62,238 nucleotides of DNA from Rivularia sp. T60_A2020_040 (GTDB taxonomy: Bacteria; Cyanobacteriota; Cyanobacteriia; Cyanobacteriales; Nostocaceae). Position 1 is the stretch's first letter; each line of letters starts with the position of its first letter. Shown piece by piece: positions 37,468 to 46,307 of this stretch. Location: contig JACYMD010000123.1 in the NCBI GenBank assembly GCA_015272215.1, positions 1-62,238 of the forward strand. Direction: 5' to 3'. Both the position numbers and the translations under genes were made by a program. Below the pieces are notes generated by a model that saw only the letters and a program-made list of their open reading frames with translations, did no database searches and had not been told where the DNA came from.

Positions 37468-40400
37468 ATGGCAGCTACAGTTCTCAATCCCGGTGATATC
37501 GCAATTGTTGGATATATTACCAATGTTTCTCCCGATTCCTTTTCTTTTGTTCCCTTGGTTGATTTGAGTGCGGGTACTGAAATCTATTTTACCGATAACG
37601 GTTGGACTGGTTCTAATTTTAGAGGTTCATCCCTAACTGATGGTAATGGCAATGAGGATCTGATTAAATTTACAGCAAGTAGTAATATTTCTGCTGGTAC
37701 AGTAATCCAAAGCAATGACACATCTTCTTCTAATTGGACTTGGACAAAATCAGGGCAAATTGGAACTAATACAAGTGGTAACTATAATGACCTTACATTA
37801 ACTCAATCAGGCGAGCAAATAGCAGCATTTCAATCTACCAATACGTTAAACCCACTCAATTCGGATTTTACAGCTATTTACCAAATCGATAATACTGGTG
37901 TTTTTGAAGATGCAACAAGTTCCAATACAGGTAGTGTAATTACTGGATTATCCCAACAGGAAAATACAGCAGTTTTGCTTGACAACACAGCAACATTTGC
38001 TGCTTTTGACTTCAACACTATACCTAACGGTACACGGGAAGAATGGTTAGCAGCGATTAATAATCCTGAAAACTGGACTTTTTCAAGCACTGAAACCAGT
38101 TTACCAACAGGAAGCATTCAAGTTGTTCCAGAAATCAATAATAGCCTAGTTGTTACCAACACTAATGACAGTGGTGAAGGTTCTTTACGACAAGCAATTC
38201 AAAACGCTAACAATCTTGCAGGTGTAGGTGTAGATACAATTACCTTTGATGCTAGTTTGAGCGGACAAACGATTACTCTGACTAGCGGTGAATTACTAAT
38301 AACAGATGCTGTTAGTATTGAGGGTTTAGGTGCGAATCAACTGACTATTAGTGGTAATAATGAATCCCGTGTTTTCAAAATCGATGATAGCAACGGTAAT
38401 AATAAAATTAATGTCACTATCGAAGGATTAACTATTACAGGTGGAAAAACTACAGCAGGTGATGACAATAATGATGATGGTGCAGGTATTTGGAACCGAG
38501 AAAACCTGACTTTAAAAAATGTTGTAGTTCGTGATAATGAAGCTGCTGATGATGGTGGTGGTATTCGTAACGACGGCACTATAGCTATTATTAACAGTAC
38601 TATTGCTGATAACACTTCAATCGGAACGAGTGATACTAGTGGTGGTGGTGGACTGCTCAACACGATTGAAGCTTCAGTAACGATTGTAAATAGTACCTTT
38701 AGTGGTAACACCGCGAAAAATGGCGGCGGTATTCGTAATGATGATAATCTAATTTTAATTAACAGTACTCTCAGTGGTAATACTGCATCTGAAAGTGGTG
38801 GTGGATTAGTTAATACAATTAATCCCAGCAATCCCTTCAATCCAGCATCAGGTGGTAAATCAACTATTAGCAATAGCACCATTACCAATAATACAGCCCA
38901 AAATACTAACGGAAATGATAGTAGTTCTCAAGTAGGAGGTGGTATTGCTAACTTTGGTATTACAAATATTTCTAACAGTATTGTTGCAGCTAATACACGT
39001 AATGATGACTTTATAAACTTAGCTTTTGGTAATAGTACTAGTGGAGGTAATAACTTAATTGGTAACGGTAATGGTGTAAACAGCTTCACCAATGGAAATA
39101 GTGGTGATATTGTTGGTACTGCATCTGAGTCAATCGATCCATTACTCAGTCCTCTACAAGATAATGGTGGTGCTACTCAAACTCATAAACTCTTGAAAGG
39201 TAGTCCAGCAATTAATACAGGTAGTAATACTAACTTAGCTCTAGATACTTTTGATTTAAATGGAGATGGTAATACTACTGAGCTAATTCCTTTTGAGCAA
39301 AGAGGTGTACAATTTCAGCGGATTGTTGATAATACAGTTGATATTGGTGCCTATGAATATGTTACTCCAAACGAAGTGAATGGAACTCCTGGAAATGATC
39401 GACTCAGGGGAACCGGAAAAGATGACATTATTGATGGAGGAGAGGGAAATGATAATCTGTTCGGATTTGCTGGAAACGACACTTTAATTGGTGGTGGTGG
39501 AAACGATAATCTCTACGGTGGAGCAGGTGATGACTCGATTGATGGTGGAGATGGTACTGATACCCTACGAGAAACAGCAGATACCGATTTTACTCTTAGT
39601 GATGGTACTCTTCAAAGTAATGCTACAGGTAGAGATACTTTTACCAATATTGAACGAGTTGTTTTAAGCGGTGGAGATACAGGTAATATAATCAATGCTT
39701 CTGGTTACGGTGGAAGTGCTTTCCTTTATGGAAGAGGTGGTGATGATACTTTAATTGGTGGTGCTGGAAACGATAATCTCTACGGTGGAGCAGGTGATGA
39801 CTCGATTGATGGTGGAGATGGTACTGATACCCTACGAGAAACAGCAGATACCGATTTTACTCTTAGTGATGGTACTCTTCAAAGTAATGCTACAGGTAGA
39901 GATACTTTTACCAATATTGAACGAGTTGTTTTAAGCGGTGGAGATACAGGTAATATAATCAATGCTTCTGGTTACGGTGGAAGTGCTTTCCTTTATGGAA
40001 GAGGTGGTGATGATACTTTAATTGGTGGTGCTGGAAACGATAATCTCTACGGTGGAGCAGGTGATGACTCGATTGATGGTGGAGATGGTACTGATACCCT
40101 ACGAGAAACAGCAGATACCGATTTTACTCTTAGTGATGGTACTCTTCAAAGTAATGCTACAGGTAGAGATACTTTTACCAATATTGAACGAGTTGTTTTA
40201 AGCGGTGGAGATACAGGTAATATAATCAATGCTTCTGGTTACGGTGGAAGTGCTTTCCTTTATGGAAGAGGTGGTGATGATACTTTAATTGGTGGTGCTG
40301 GAAACGATAGTCTTTATGGCGGAGAAGGTGAAGATACTTTTGTTATCAGTTCACTTACGGGTAGGGATGTTATCTACGATTTTGAAAATGGTGTTGATTT

Positions 40401-40590
40401 AATCGGTTTATCTGATGGTTTGACTTTCGAGGATTTGTTGTTTAAATCAAGTGGAAGTAATGGAAGTAATACGAATATTCTTCAAGATAATCAAGTTTTA
40501 GTTACTTTAATTGGTATTGATATTAACTCGATTGGTACAAGCGATTTTATAGCTTGGAACGATGGTAATTCTAATATTACTCCTGAATAA
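37468..40590 (+). CDS. Large RTX / beta-helix calcium-binding protein
   Basis: The protein has 1040 residues and no N-terminal signal peptide. Residues 1-~200 resemble a lamin-tail-like domain (PGDIAIVGYITNVSPDSFSFV...). Residues ~210-640 form a right-handed beta-helix region with the CSLREAIQ-like motif DSGEGSLRQAIQNAN and many GGGIRN/GGGL repeats (choice-of-anchor Q type). From ~640 to the end are RTX nonapeptides (GGxGxDxLx, for example GGAGDDSIDGGDGTDTL). Within this part three perfect copies of an 89-residue unit occur. RTX proteins are exported by type I secretion through a C-terminal signal and fold on binding calcium outside the cell. Likely a surface or matrix protein; no enzymatic domain is seen. 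No secretion genes are adjacent. Confidence 0.88.
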   Translation: MAATVLNPGDIAIVGYITNVSPDSFSFVPLVDLSAGTEIYFTDNGWTGSNFRGSSLTDGNGNEDLIKFTASSNISAGTVIQSNDTSSSNWTWTKSGQIGTNTSGNYNDLTLTQSGEQIAAFQSTNTLNPLNSDFTAIYQIDNTGVFEDATSSNTGSVITGLSQQENTAVLLDNTATFAAFDFNTIPNGTREEWLAAINNPENWTFSSTETSLPTGSIQVVPEINNSLVVTNTNDSGEGSLRQAIQNANNLAGVGVDTITFDASLSGQTITLTSGELLITDAVSIEGLGANQLTISGNNESRVFKIDDSNGNNKINVTIEGLTITGGKTTAGDDNNDDGAGIWNRENLTLKNVVVRDNEAADDGGGIRNDGTIAIINSTIADNTSIGTSDTSGGGGLLNTIEASVTIVNSTFSGNTAKNGGGIRNDDNLILINSTLSGNTASESGGGLVNTINPSNPFNPASGGKSTISNSTITNNTAQNTNGNDSSSQVGGGIANFGITNISNSIVAANTRNDDFINLAFGNSTSGGNNLIGNGNGVNSFTNGNSGDIVGTASESIDPLLSPLQDNGGATQTHKLLKGSPAINTGSNTNLALDTFDLNGDGNTTELIPFEQRGVQFQRIVDNTVDIGAYEYVTPNEVNGTPGNDRLRGTGKDDIIDGGEGNDNLFGFAGNDTLIGGGGNDNLYGGAGDDSIDGGDGTDTLRETADTDFTLSDGTLQSNATGRDTFTNIERVVLSGGDTGNIINASGYGGSAFLYGRGGDDTLIGGAGNDNLYGGAGDDSIDGGDGTDTLRETADTDFTLSDGTLQSNATGRDTFTNIERVVLSGGDTGNIINASGYGGSAFLYGRGGDDTLIGGAGNDNLYGGAGDDSIDGGDGTDTLRETADTDFTLSDGTLQSNATGRDTFTNIERVVLSGGDTGNIINASGYGGSAFLYGRGGDDTLIGGAGNDSLYGGEGEDTFVISSLTGRDVIYDFENGVDLIGLSDGLTFEDLLFKSSGSNGSNTNILQDNQVLVTLIGIDINSIGTSDFIAWNDGNSNITPE
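39502..40302 (+). repeat. Three tandem 267-bp coding repeats
   Basis: Units start at 39502, 39769 and 40036, each exactly 267 bp (89 codons). By eye the copies are the same at DNA level, including third-codon positions. A partial fourth unit begins at 40303 and diverges after about 10 bases. Each unit joins two RTX turns to a DTFTNIERVVLSGG spacer. The identity implies recent duplication or ongoing gene conversion. Confidence 0.92.
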
Positions 40591-40627
40591 TTTCTAAATA
40601 ACAATTCTACATTGTTCGCTGAATATG

Positions 40628-40650
40628 GAGACGTAGCAATGCTACGTCTC
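40628..40650. repeat. Perfect 23-bp palindrome GAGACGTAGCA, copy 1
   Basis: GAGACGTAGCA, a single A, then the exact complement, followed by TAC. It lies downstream of the RTX gene. A second copy with a different centre base is at 50357-50379, and a degenerate relative at 59451-59478. On RNA it would form an 11-bp hairpin. Confidence 0.85.
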
Positions 40651-40681
40651 TACGAGTATATGGGTGTTTAACAAAAGGTAT

Positions 40682-41116
40682 TTATAACCATTGTCCACCA
40701 CGAAAACGCCAGCGCACGAAAAGAATTCGCATTATACTTTGAGAAGTAATAAAAACTGCCAGCCAAACGATACTGTAATGGAAGAAAACCCAAAATAAAG
40801 GTAATTCTTCTTTGGGAATAGGTGTTGGTAAAAATCCTAAAAATTTGACTCCACAAACTATAAATATAAATTCCCAAATACCAGCTAATAATTGGAAAAA
40901 TGCTGGCCAATCTCTATCCCAACGATACTTTTGTATTTGATCGTATAATATATCCCAACCTAAACCAAAAATCGCAACATAAAAAAGTATCCAGAAATAT
41001 ACATTACTTTGGGGTGAACCAATCAAACCAATTGCAAATGGTAGACTAACTAATACACCTACAGTTAAAAGTAATAATAAACGAGTTTGCCAACGACCAA
41101 ATAAAGTTGGAGTCAT
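40682..41116 (-). CDS. Hypothetical four-TM membrane protein
   Basis: I do not recognise a functional family. The 144-residue protein has about four membrane spans (near 12-32, 38-57, 73-95 and 105-130). Between spans 2 and 3 is a charged loop, WDILYDQIQKYRWDRDWP, and the end is WRFRGGQWL, basic and probably cytoplasmic. It lies 90 bp downstream of the GDSL hydrolase gene on the same strand, separated by heptamer arrays. The overall look is of a conserved cyanobacterial inner-membrane protein. Confidence 0.75.
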   Translation of the reverse strand: MTPTLFGRWQTRLLLLLTVGVLVSLPFAIGLIGSPQSNVYFWILFYVAIFGLGWDILYDQIQKYRWDRDWPAFFQLLAGIWEFIFIVCGVKFLGFLPTPIPKEELPLFWVFFHYSIVWLAVFITSQSIMRILFVRWRFRGGQWL

Positions 41117-41186
41117 ACAATTTTGGATTTTAGATTTTAGATTTTGGATTGAAATAATTAGTTGACAGTTGACAGTTGACAGTTGA
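41117..41186. repeat. Heptamer arrays (TTTTGGA and AGTTGAC)
   Basis: TTTTGGA/TTTTAGA units at about 41121-41150 are followed by three AGTTGAC units and a variant at about 41159-41186. This fills the spacer between the membrane-protein and GDSL genes. Confidence 0.85.
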
Positions 41187-41205
41187 TTCCCAACCTTTAA
41201 CCTTT

Positions 41206-41931
41206 CTATGATGTTAAGCGATAATATTCGCTAGAATTAAAATGCGCTATAGCTTCCCAATTGATTACGTCTTCTAATAAGGTTTGATAACCTAATGTAT
41301 TGGGATGAAGACCATCACTACTCAAACGGTTCACTCTCCAAGTTTCAGAATTCTCCATCCATTTGTCAAATATATCTAAATAAGGTATTATTTGTTTTCG
41401 ACAAGCTAATTTTGTTGCTTCTTTGTAACGGTATTGATCATCGCGATTGTAGTACAAGCAGTTAAGAAAAGGCATTTTAAGCTCATCTACTGGTACCATA
41501 CCTACAAATAACACGGGACAGAGTTTTTGTGCTTGTTGCAATAATGAAGCAAGTTGTTCTTCAAAACTGGCAAAATCCGTGTAATTTTTACCGTCAGGAC
41601 GACTGACTCTGGCTGAATCATTTACCCCTACTGATAATATAATTATGTCAGGAACGCGGTTTCGTAACTCTCCACGATGACGAAATTCAACTTCGAGTCT
41701 TTTGGCAACTTGTCCAATACGATCGCCACGTACACCTAAATTATAAAGAACGTGTCCAGCACTTTCGGGTAACATCCAAGTTCGTCGCAATCTTTCAACC
41801 CAACCACCTCCGTCGGGATCTCCAAATCCGTAAACTAAACTGTCCCCCAGTGCGACAATCTTTAAAGGTTGATTGCTATTCGGTACTATAGATAGCTGCA
41901 TTGAAGGAGCTACAAATGTTTGCATCTGCAA
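41206..41931 (-). CDS. SGNH/GDSL-family hydrolase
   Basis: The protein has 241 residues and the four SGNH blocks: GDSLVYGFGD with the catalytic Ser (about 30), a Gly in the NLGVRGDRIG block, SVGVNDS with Asn, and DGLHPNTLGYQ with the catalytic Asp-His. These esterases act on acyl or acetyl esters of lipids, sugars or peptidoglycan. No signal peptide is clear, so it is probably cytosolic. Substrate unknown. Confidence 0.88.
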   Translation of the reverse strand: MQMQTFVAPSMQLSIVPNSNQPLKIVALGDSLVYGFGDPDGGGWVERLRRTWMLPESAGHVLYNLGVRGDRIGQVAKRLEVEFRHRGELRNRVPDIIILSVGVNDSARVSRPDGKNYTDFASFEEQLASLLQQAQKLCPVLFVGMVPVDELKMPFLNCLYYNRDDQYRYKEATKLACRKQIIPYLDIFDKWMENSETWRVNRLSSDGLHPNTLGYQTLLEDVINWEAIAHFNSSEYYRLTS

Positions 41932-42114
41932 AGACTATATTTTATATTTTTCAAAGATTCTATACATTTCTACACCATTTCAGAATACTTTATCTAGGTT
42001 ATTAAAAAGAAATTATAAATTTTTGCCATTTTTGTGAAGATAATGACTTTTTTGTTTAAAGTTTATGTAGCCCAAGTTAAGTACTTATTTTAACTATCTG
42101 TAATATTTTTGTCT

Positions 42115-42186
42115 AAAATAACTTTAGAAATGATTCTTAAAATAACTCTAAAAACAACTCTAAAAACAACTTTAAAAATCACTTTA
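42115..42186. repeat. Six-unit 12-bp tandem array
   Basis: Six contiguous 12-mers with consensus AAAACAACTCTA: units start at 42115, 42127, 42139, 42151, 42163 and 42175. Units 3-5 are the closest; unit 2 is the most diverged. It lies in a 696-bp AT-rich gap upstream of the GDSL gene. Its period differs from the 7-bp arrays elsewhere. Confidence 0.85.
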
Positions 42187-42321
42187 GTGAAAGTAAAATA
42201 ATTGCTATATAACGCAATTTTAACTATAAAATTTTACTCAATAAAATTAAATCAAATCAAATTAAATTAAATAAAAAATGTACTGATAATACGTAGATGA
42301 TTAAGTATCCTAAGATAGAAT

Positions 42322-42351
42322 AAAAAAGGCTCGATGGGTCAATCGAACCTT
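42322..42351 (-). terminator. Candidate terminator below FHA-flavoprotein gene
   Basis: On the minus strand AAGGTTCGAT and ATCGAGCCTT form a 10-bp stem with one mismatch around GACCC-type loop bases, followed by six T residues. It lies about 280 bp past the stop codon at 42628, so the assignment to that transcript is uncertain. Confidence 0.55.
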
Positions 42352-42525
42352 AAAAACGTCTTAAGTGGGATGTCAAGTGATTTCGTTGATTATTATCTCC
42401 ATAAAAAAGTCTGATGTTCAAGTAAAATGAGCTACATTTAGTTTTTAATGAACAAGGATCAATTGTTATTGATCCGTAAAAAATAGCTCGTGGCTGGTTT
42501 TATAGTTAATTTTGAGATCAAAAGT

Positions 42526-42567
42526 AAACGCAGAGGAATACAAAGGAAGCGCGGAGGAACGCAGAGT
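42526..42567. repeat. CGCAGAGGAA-type dispersed repeat, copy 2
   Basis: AAACGCAGAGGAATACAAAG followed by GAAGCGCGGAGGAACGCAGAG. It is the plus-strand counterpart of the repeat at 37302-37344. Confidence 0.75.
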
Positions 42568-42627
42568 TTTAACTCATAATTATTAAAACCTGACTTATAT
42601 ATACCTCCGAGGGGTAATGAAGTTGAA

Positions 42628-44619
42628 TTAAGGTGATTGATTTGTTACCCATTTCAACCATTGTCCGAAAGAAGTGATCGGATTTAAACGATGTACTCCG
42701 GGAGCGCGAGCAATTGCTAATCCATCTACAGCACGTAAAGCAGAATATTGTAAACCAAGAAAGCTATCGACTGCTGCATAAGGGCCACCCAAAGTAATTG
42801 CACCTGCAGCATATATTTTACCTTTATCATTACGCATTTCTACTAATTCAAAATCATTGGCTACAACCAACCTTGATAAATGATTCAAGGGCAAACTATA
42901 ACGTTCAACTAAGTCTTCTAATAATGGACTTGCTTGAACTTTGGCATCTAATCCCGTAGCATCAACGATAAAATCTGCGTTGAGAGTCATTTGCCCAAAA
43001 CCTTTTTCTTTGATGTTGGTAATAGTCCGATTTTGAGCATCACGTTCCACGCTTTCTACTTCGCCAAATTCTATTTTATACCAACCATCGCGTAAACCTT
43101 CTTCTGTAATCCGCTGCCAATCATGACGAACTGCGGTGGTTGTACCTCCCCAATCTTTTAATAAACTCTTACGCTCGTCAGGACTGGCTTTTTCTAACAT
43201 TACCCGTAACTCACCACCCCAACAAGCTTTAGGCCAGTTAAACGGCTGAAATTCAAAATGATTCTTCACCATCCGCTGGGTTTTTCCGAATTTATTACCC
43301 TGTGGTTTTGGCGATCGCATTAAATGTAAAACTGTAATATCGGGATTCTTTTTACGTGCTTCATAAAGCCGCTGAATGATGCGAGAAGCGACAATACCAC
43401 GTCCTCGAATCAATACTTTACCACCTTGACGTTCCAATTGTTCATAAACGTGATGATGGTCTTCATAAGCATTAACTACAGATTTAAAATCGCGATATCT
43501 CTCGCGATAAGCCTGCAAATCTGGTAAAAACTGAATCGCGGGATAACCCGTTGCTAAATGTAAAAAACGAGTTACATAAAAAGCATGGTCTCCTCTTCCT
43601 TTGGAATAAGCAACACAATATCTACCATCGTCGGTTTTACGAATTCCGCGAATTCTTCCATAACGATATATTTGCTCCCAACCGATACGACGAGCTTCCC
43701 TATCTATAGAATCAAAAACATTACCAGCACGGGGAGTATAAGTTTCAGCATAATCGGGTTCAGCAAATACTTTCCATAAATGTTTGAACGAATCATTTAA
43801 CCTTCCCTTACCAAAATCCTGCCAAGCTTCCCGTAAAGCATAACTTGGCCAACCCCAGATATTATCGGGACAAGAGTCAGAATTAGAACGTAATCTTTCA
43901 TGCAGAGGTATTTGGGAATTTAGACACAATAACTTATACCGAGCATATGGTTCCTTATCTAAACCCAAAGCAACTATTTTTTCGCTCTTAACACCATATA
44001 ATCTCAGTAAATCTACCCAAGTAAAACTACCTAAACCGGCTCCTAAAGTTAAATAATCGGTTTCATTAACAGGTAATCCGGTAGCATGAAGTGCTTGTAC
44101 CGGAACCTTTTCCTCTTGAAAAATTGGTGGTGGAAAACTCGATCCTAGAGGTGTAGCTGCTGGCTGTGGAGGTAAAGTAGGGTCTGGTAAATTAGTATTG
44201 GGATTAAATTGAATAGTGGAATTAGTGGGTGTAGATATAGGTGTAGGTGTAGATACCGCTAAGGGTGTTGTATTTGTTGTATTTAGAGTAAAAGAAAGAG
44301 TTATTTCATAAGGGCCAATTTTTAAAATATCGCCATTATTGATAATACTGCGTGGCTGGCGATTGCCATTAACATAAACACCATTAACGCTATTTTGGTC
44401 AATGACAACTAATTGATTTTGTTCCCAATCAATCAAAGCATGAAAACGAGAAACTTCACTACTGTTAAGTAGCATTCGTGAAACAGGTTTTCCGTTGATT
44501 TGCGCTGGCATTTGAGAAAATTCTCGACCAAAAGCAATCGGTACTTTTAAACTTGGTTGTCGTAATTCACCCGTGGCTGGTTCTTCCCAACTTAAATTAA
44601 TGTGTAAGTTATTATTCAT
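42628..44619 (-). CDS. FHA domain fused to FAD/NAD(P)-binding oxidoreductase
   Basis: The 663-residue protein joins two parts. Residues ~25-110 are a forkhead-associated phosphothreonine-binding domain with the conserved Gly-Arg (31-32), SRFH (57-60) and Asn-Gly (79-80). A Pro/Thr-rich linker (~115-180) leads to a flavoprotein region: a first Rossmann motif GAGLGS at 193-198, an LATGYP motif at ~355-360, a second dinucleotide motif GRGIVAS at 406-412, and VDATGLDA further on. The order and the LATGY motif resemble N-hydroxylating or class B flavin monooxygenases (SidA/IucD-like). The protein has no signal peptide. It suggests a redox enzyme recruited by a threonine-phosphorylated partner. The next gene upstream on the same strand also encodes an FHA protein. 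Confidence 0.85.
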   Translation of the reverse strand: MNNNLHINLSWEEPATGELRQPSLKVPIAFGREFSQMPAQINGKPVSRMLLNSSEVSRFHALIDWEQNQLVVIDQNSVNGVYVNGNRQPRSIINNGDILKIGPYEITLSFTLNTTNTTPLAVSTPTPISTPTNSTIQFNPNTNLPDPTLPPQPAATPLGSSFPPPIFQEEKVPVQALHATGLPVNETDYLTLGAGLGSFTWVDLLRLYGVKSEKIVALGLDKEPYARYKLLCLNSQIPLHERLRSNSDSCPDNIWGWPSYALREAWQDFGKGRLNDSFKHLWKVFAEPDYAETYTPRAGNVFDSIDREARRIGWEQIYRYGRIRGIRKTDDGRYCVAYSKGRGDHAFYVTRFLHLATGYPAIQFLPDLQAYRERYRDFKSVVNAYEDHHHVYEQLERQGGKVLIRGRGIVASRIIQRLYEARKKNPDITVLHLMRSPKPQGNKFGKTQRMVKNHFEFQPFNWPKACWGGELRVMLEKASPDERKSLLKDWGGTTTAVRHDWQRITEEGLRDGWYKIEFGEVESVERDAQNRTITNIKEKGFGQMTLNADFIVDATGLDAKVQASPLLEDLVERYSLPLNHLSRLVVANDFELVEMRNDKGKIYAAGAITLGGPYAAVDSFLGLQYSALRAVDGLAIARAPGVHRLNPITSFGQWLKWVTNQSP

Positions 44620-44626
44620 ATATTTT

Positions 44627-44676
44627 TGATAGTTGATAGTGGACAGTTGACAGTTGACAGTGGACAGTTGACAGTA
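44627..44676. repeat. Heptamer array (GTTGATA / GTGGACA / GTTGACA)
   Basis: Seven 7-bp units, AGTTGATA-type then alternating AGTGGAC and AGTTGAC, lie between the two FHA genes. Confidence 0.88.
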
Positions 44677-44737
44677 ACGAATAACTAATAGTTAAAAAAA
44701 TCGATTAAAACCTTTAACTTTTAACCTTTAACCTAAT

Positions 44738-45322
44738 TTATTGAATATTATCTGGTGCGACTAAAACACTGATTGCCGCAGCTAAAGAAGTACCGCACCA
44801 AGGACAACCAACTTGGATATGTTCAATGGAACATATTTTGTGACAATTAGGACACTGTAACCCATAAGAACTTTTTGGTAAAGGTGCAGTTGATGAAGGT
44901 GATTTTGAGGGTAAAACAGGGATTACAGGTTGATTATTTGTACTTGGTTTTGGTGGTTCCAAAATAGTTGCTGGGAAGCTATTAATTTGGGGAATATTAA
45001 TATTAATAACTTTCAATTGTATTTGCCCCAAACAGATACTGCTACCTTGATTTAAAGGTACATCTCCTCGGATTAATTGTTTTCCATCTACTAAGGGAGG
45101 ATTTTTTTCTCTTAAATTGCGAATATAAAAGCGTTTTTGTTGAGAATTAAAATATATTTCAGCGTGCAAACCCGAAACAGTAGGATTACTCAAGACGATA
45201 TCGCATCGCAAAGGGTCGCGACCGATACGGACAGTACTAGGGTTTTTACTAGGCTGCTGTTCGTAAATTATCTGAGTTTTTTCTTGACCTGCATCGTACC
45301 ACTGTAAAGTTAGTGAATTCAT
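44738..45322 (-). CDS. FHA domain protein with C-terminal zinc ribbon
   Basis: The 194-residue protein has an N-terminal FHA domain (~1-108) with the phosphopeptide-binding residues Gly-Arg 34-35, Ser50 and His53 (VSGLHAE). The Asn-Gly pair of the canonical domain reads VDGKQL here. A Pro/Ser-rich linker leads to a zinc ribbon with Cys157-x2-Cys160 and Cys173-x2-Cys176. It lies 118 bp upstream of the FHA-flavoprotein gene on the same strand, so the two may be co-transcribed and read the same Ser/Thr kinase signal. The specific function is unknown. Confidence 0.85.
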   Translation of the reverse strand: MNSLTLQWYDAGQEKTQIIYEQQPSKNPSTVRIGRDPLRCDIVLSNPTVSGLHAEIYFNSQQKRFYIRNLREKNPPLVDGKQLIRGDVPLNQGSSICLGQIQLKVININIPQINSFPATILEPPKPSTNNQPVIPVLPSKSPSSTAPLPKSSYGLQCPNCHKICSIEHIQVGCPWCGTSLAAAISVLVAPDNIQ

Positions 45323-45544
45323 GAATCTAACTATCTATGTAGCTCTTACTAAGCAACTTCAACTATTGTCTGTGAGATTCCTAACACGAGCAAGTATAAG
45401 CAATCAAGTATGCTAGAAAAATTTCAAATAAACTTCAAATTATGAACATAACCGTACTGCTGAGTAGTTGCAGCGTGCTTTTCCCTTGCTCAAATAACTT
45501 TAAATACTGGTAAAATTAAACTCTCTTTGCATTTTCCTTGTGTG

Positions 45545-46129
45545 ATGCCGAAATTTGATCACCAATTACAAGCTATTTATGCTAGCGATCGGAAAGTATG
45601 GCGGGAATGGTTGTCCAAGCATCATTCCACCTCTGTTGGTATATGGTTGATTTATTACAAAGTTACGAGTGGTAAACCAAGTGTTGAATATAGCGAAGCG
45701 GTGAAAGAGGCATTATGTTTTGGCTGGATTGACAGTAAAGTAAAATCATTGGATGAACAACGTTATCAGCAGATTTTTACCCCCCGAAAACCGAAAAGCG
45801 TCTGGTCAAAGTTAAATAAGCAATATATCGAAGAACTGATTGAGCAAGGTTTAATGACTCAAACAGGTCTTGATAAGATCAATACTGCGAAACAAGATGG
45901 CTCGTGGACTACATTAGATCAGATTGAGGCATTAATCATTCCAATAGATTTAAAGCAAAGCTTAGAATTAAATCAAATAGCCAACCAGAATTTTCAGGGA
46001 TTTAGCAACTCATCAAAGAAAAATATTCTATTTTGGATTTATAGTGCAAAACGTCCAGAAACGAGGTTGAAGAGAATTGAAAAAACTCTTAAATCGGCAG
46101 CGGAAAACAAAAATCCACTCACAATATGA
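45545..46129 (+). CDS. YdeI/OmpD-associated family protein
   Basis: The protein has 194 residues with the family motifs WREWLSKHH, VWL-like IWLIYYKV, EAVKEALCFGWIDSKVKSLD and the C-terminal GFSNSSKKNILFWIYSAKRPETRLKRIEK. It resembles the YdeI/OmpD-associated (bacteriocin-protection) family, DUF1905/PF13376 in type. Biochemical activity is not known. The start is the ATG at 45545; an in-frame TTG at 45527 would add six residues without a ribosome binding site. Confidence 0.85.
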   Translation: MPKFDHQLQAIYASDRKVWREWLSKHHSTSVGIWLIYYKVTSGKPSVEYSEAVKEALCFGWIDSKVKSLDEQRYQQIFTPRKPKSVWSKLNKQYIEELIEQGLMTQTGLDKINTAKQDGSWTTLDQIEALIIPIDLKQSLELNQIANQNFQGFSNSSKKNILFWIYSAKRPETRLKRIEKTLKSAAENKNPLTI

Positions 46130-46307
46130 CCGCATATTCACTTAAATAATATTGTCATATACGATAATAAGCCTCAGATAACTGTTTTCTAACATGAATC
46201 TAAAGATATATATGTTGCTAAACTTACGAAAGATTTCATCTGATACAAGTTCAGAGTAAAGTAATCAATATTGACTAGAAAAATAAATAGAAATAAAAGT
46301 ATAATTC

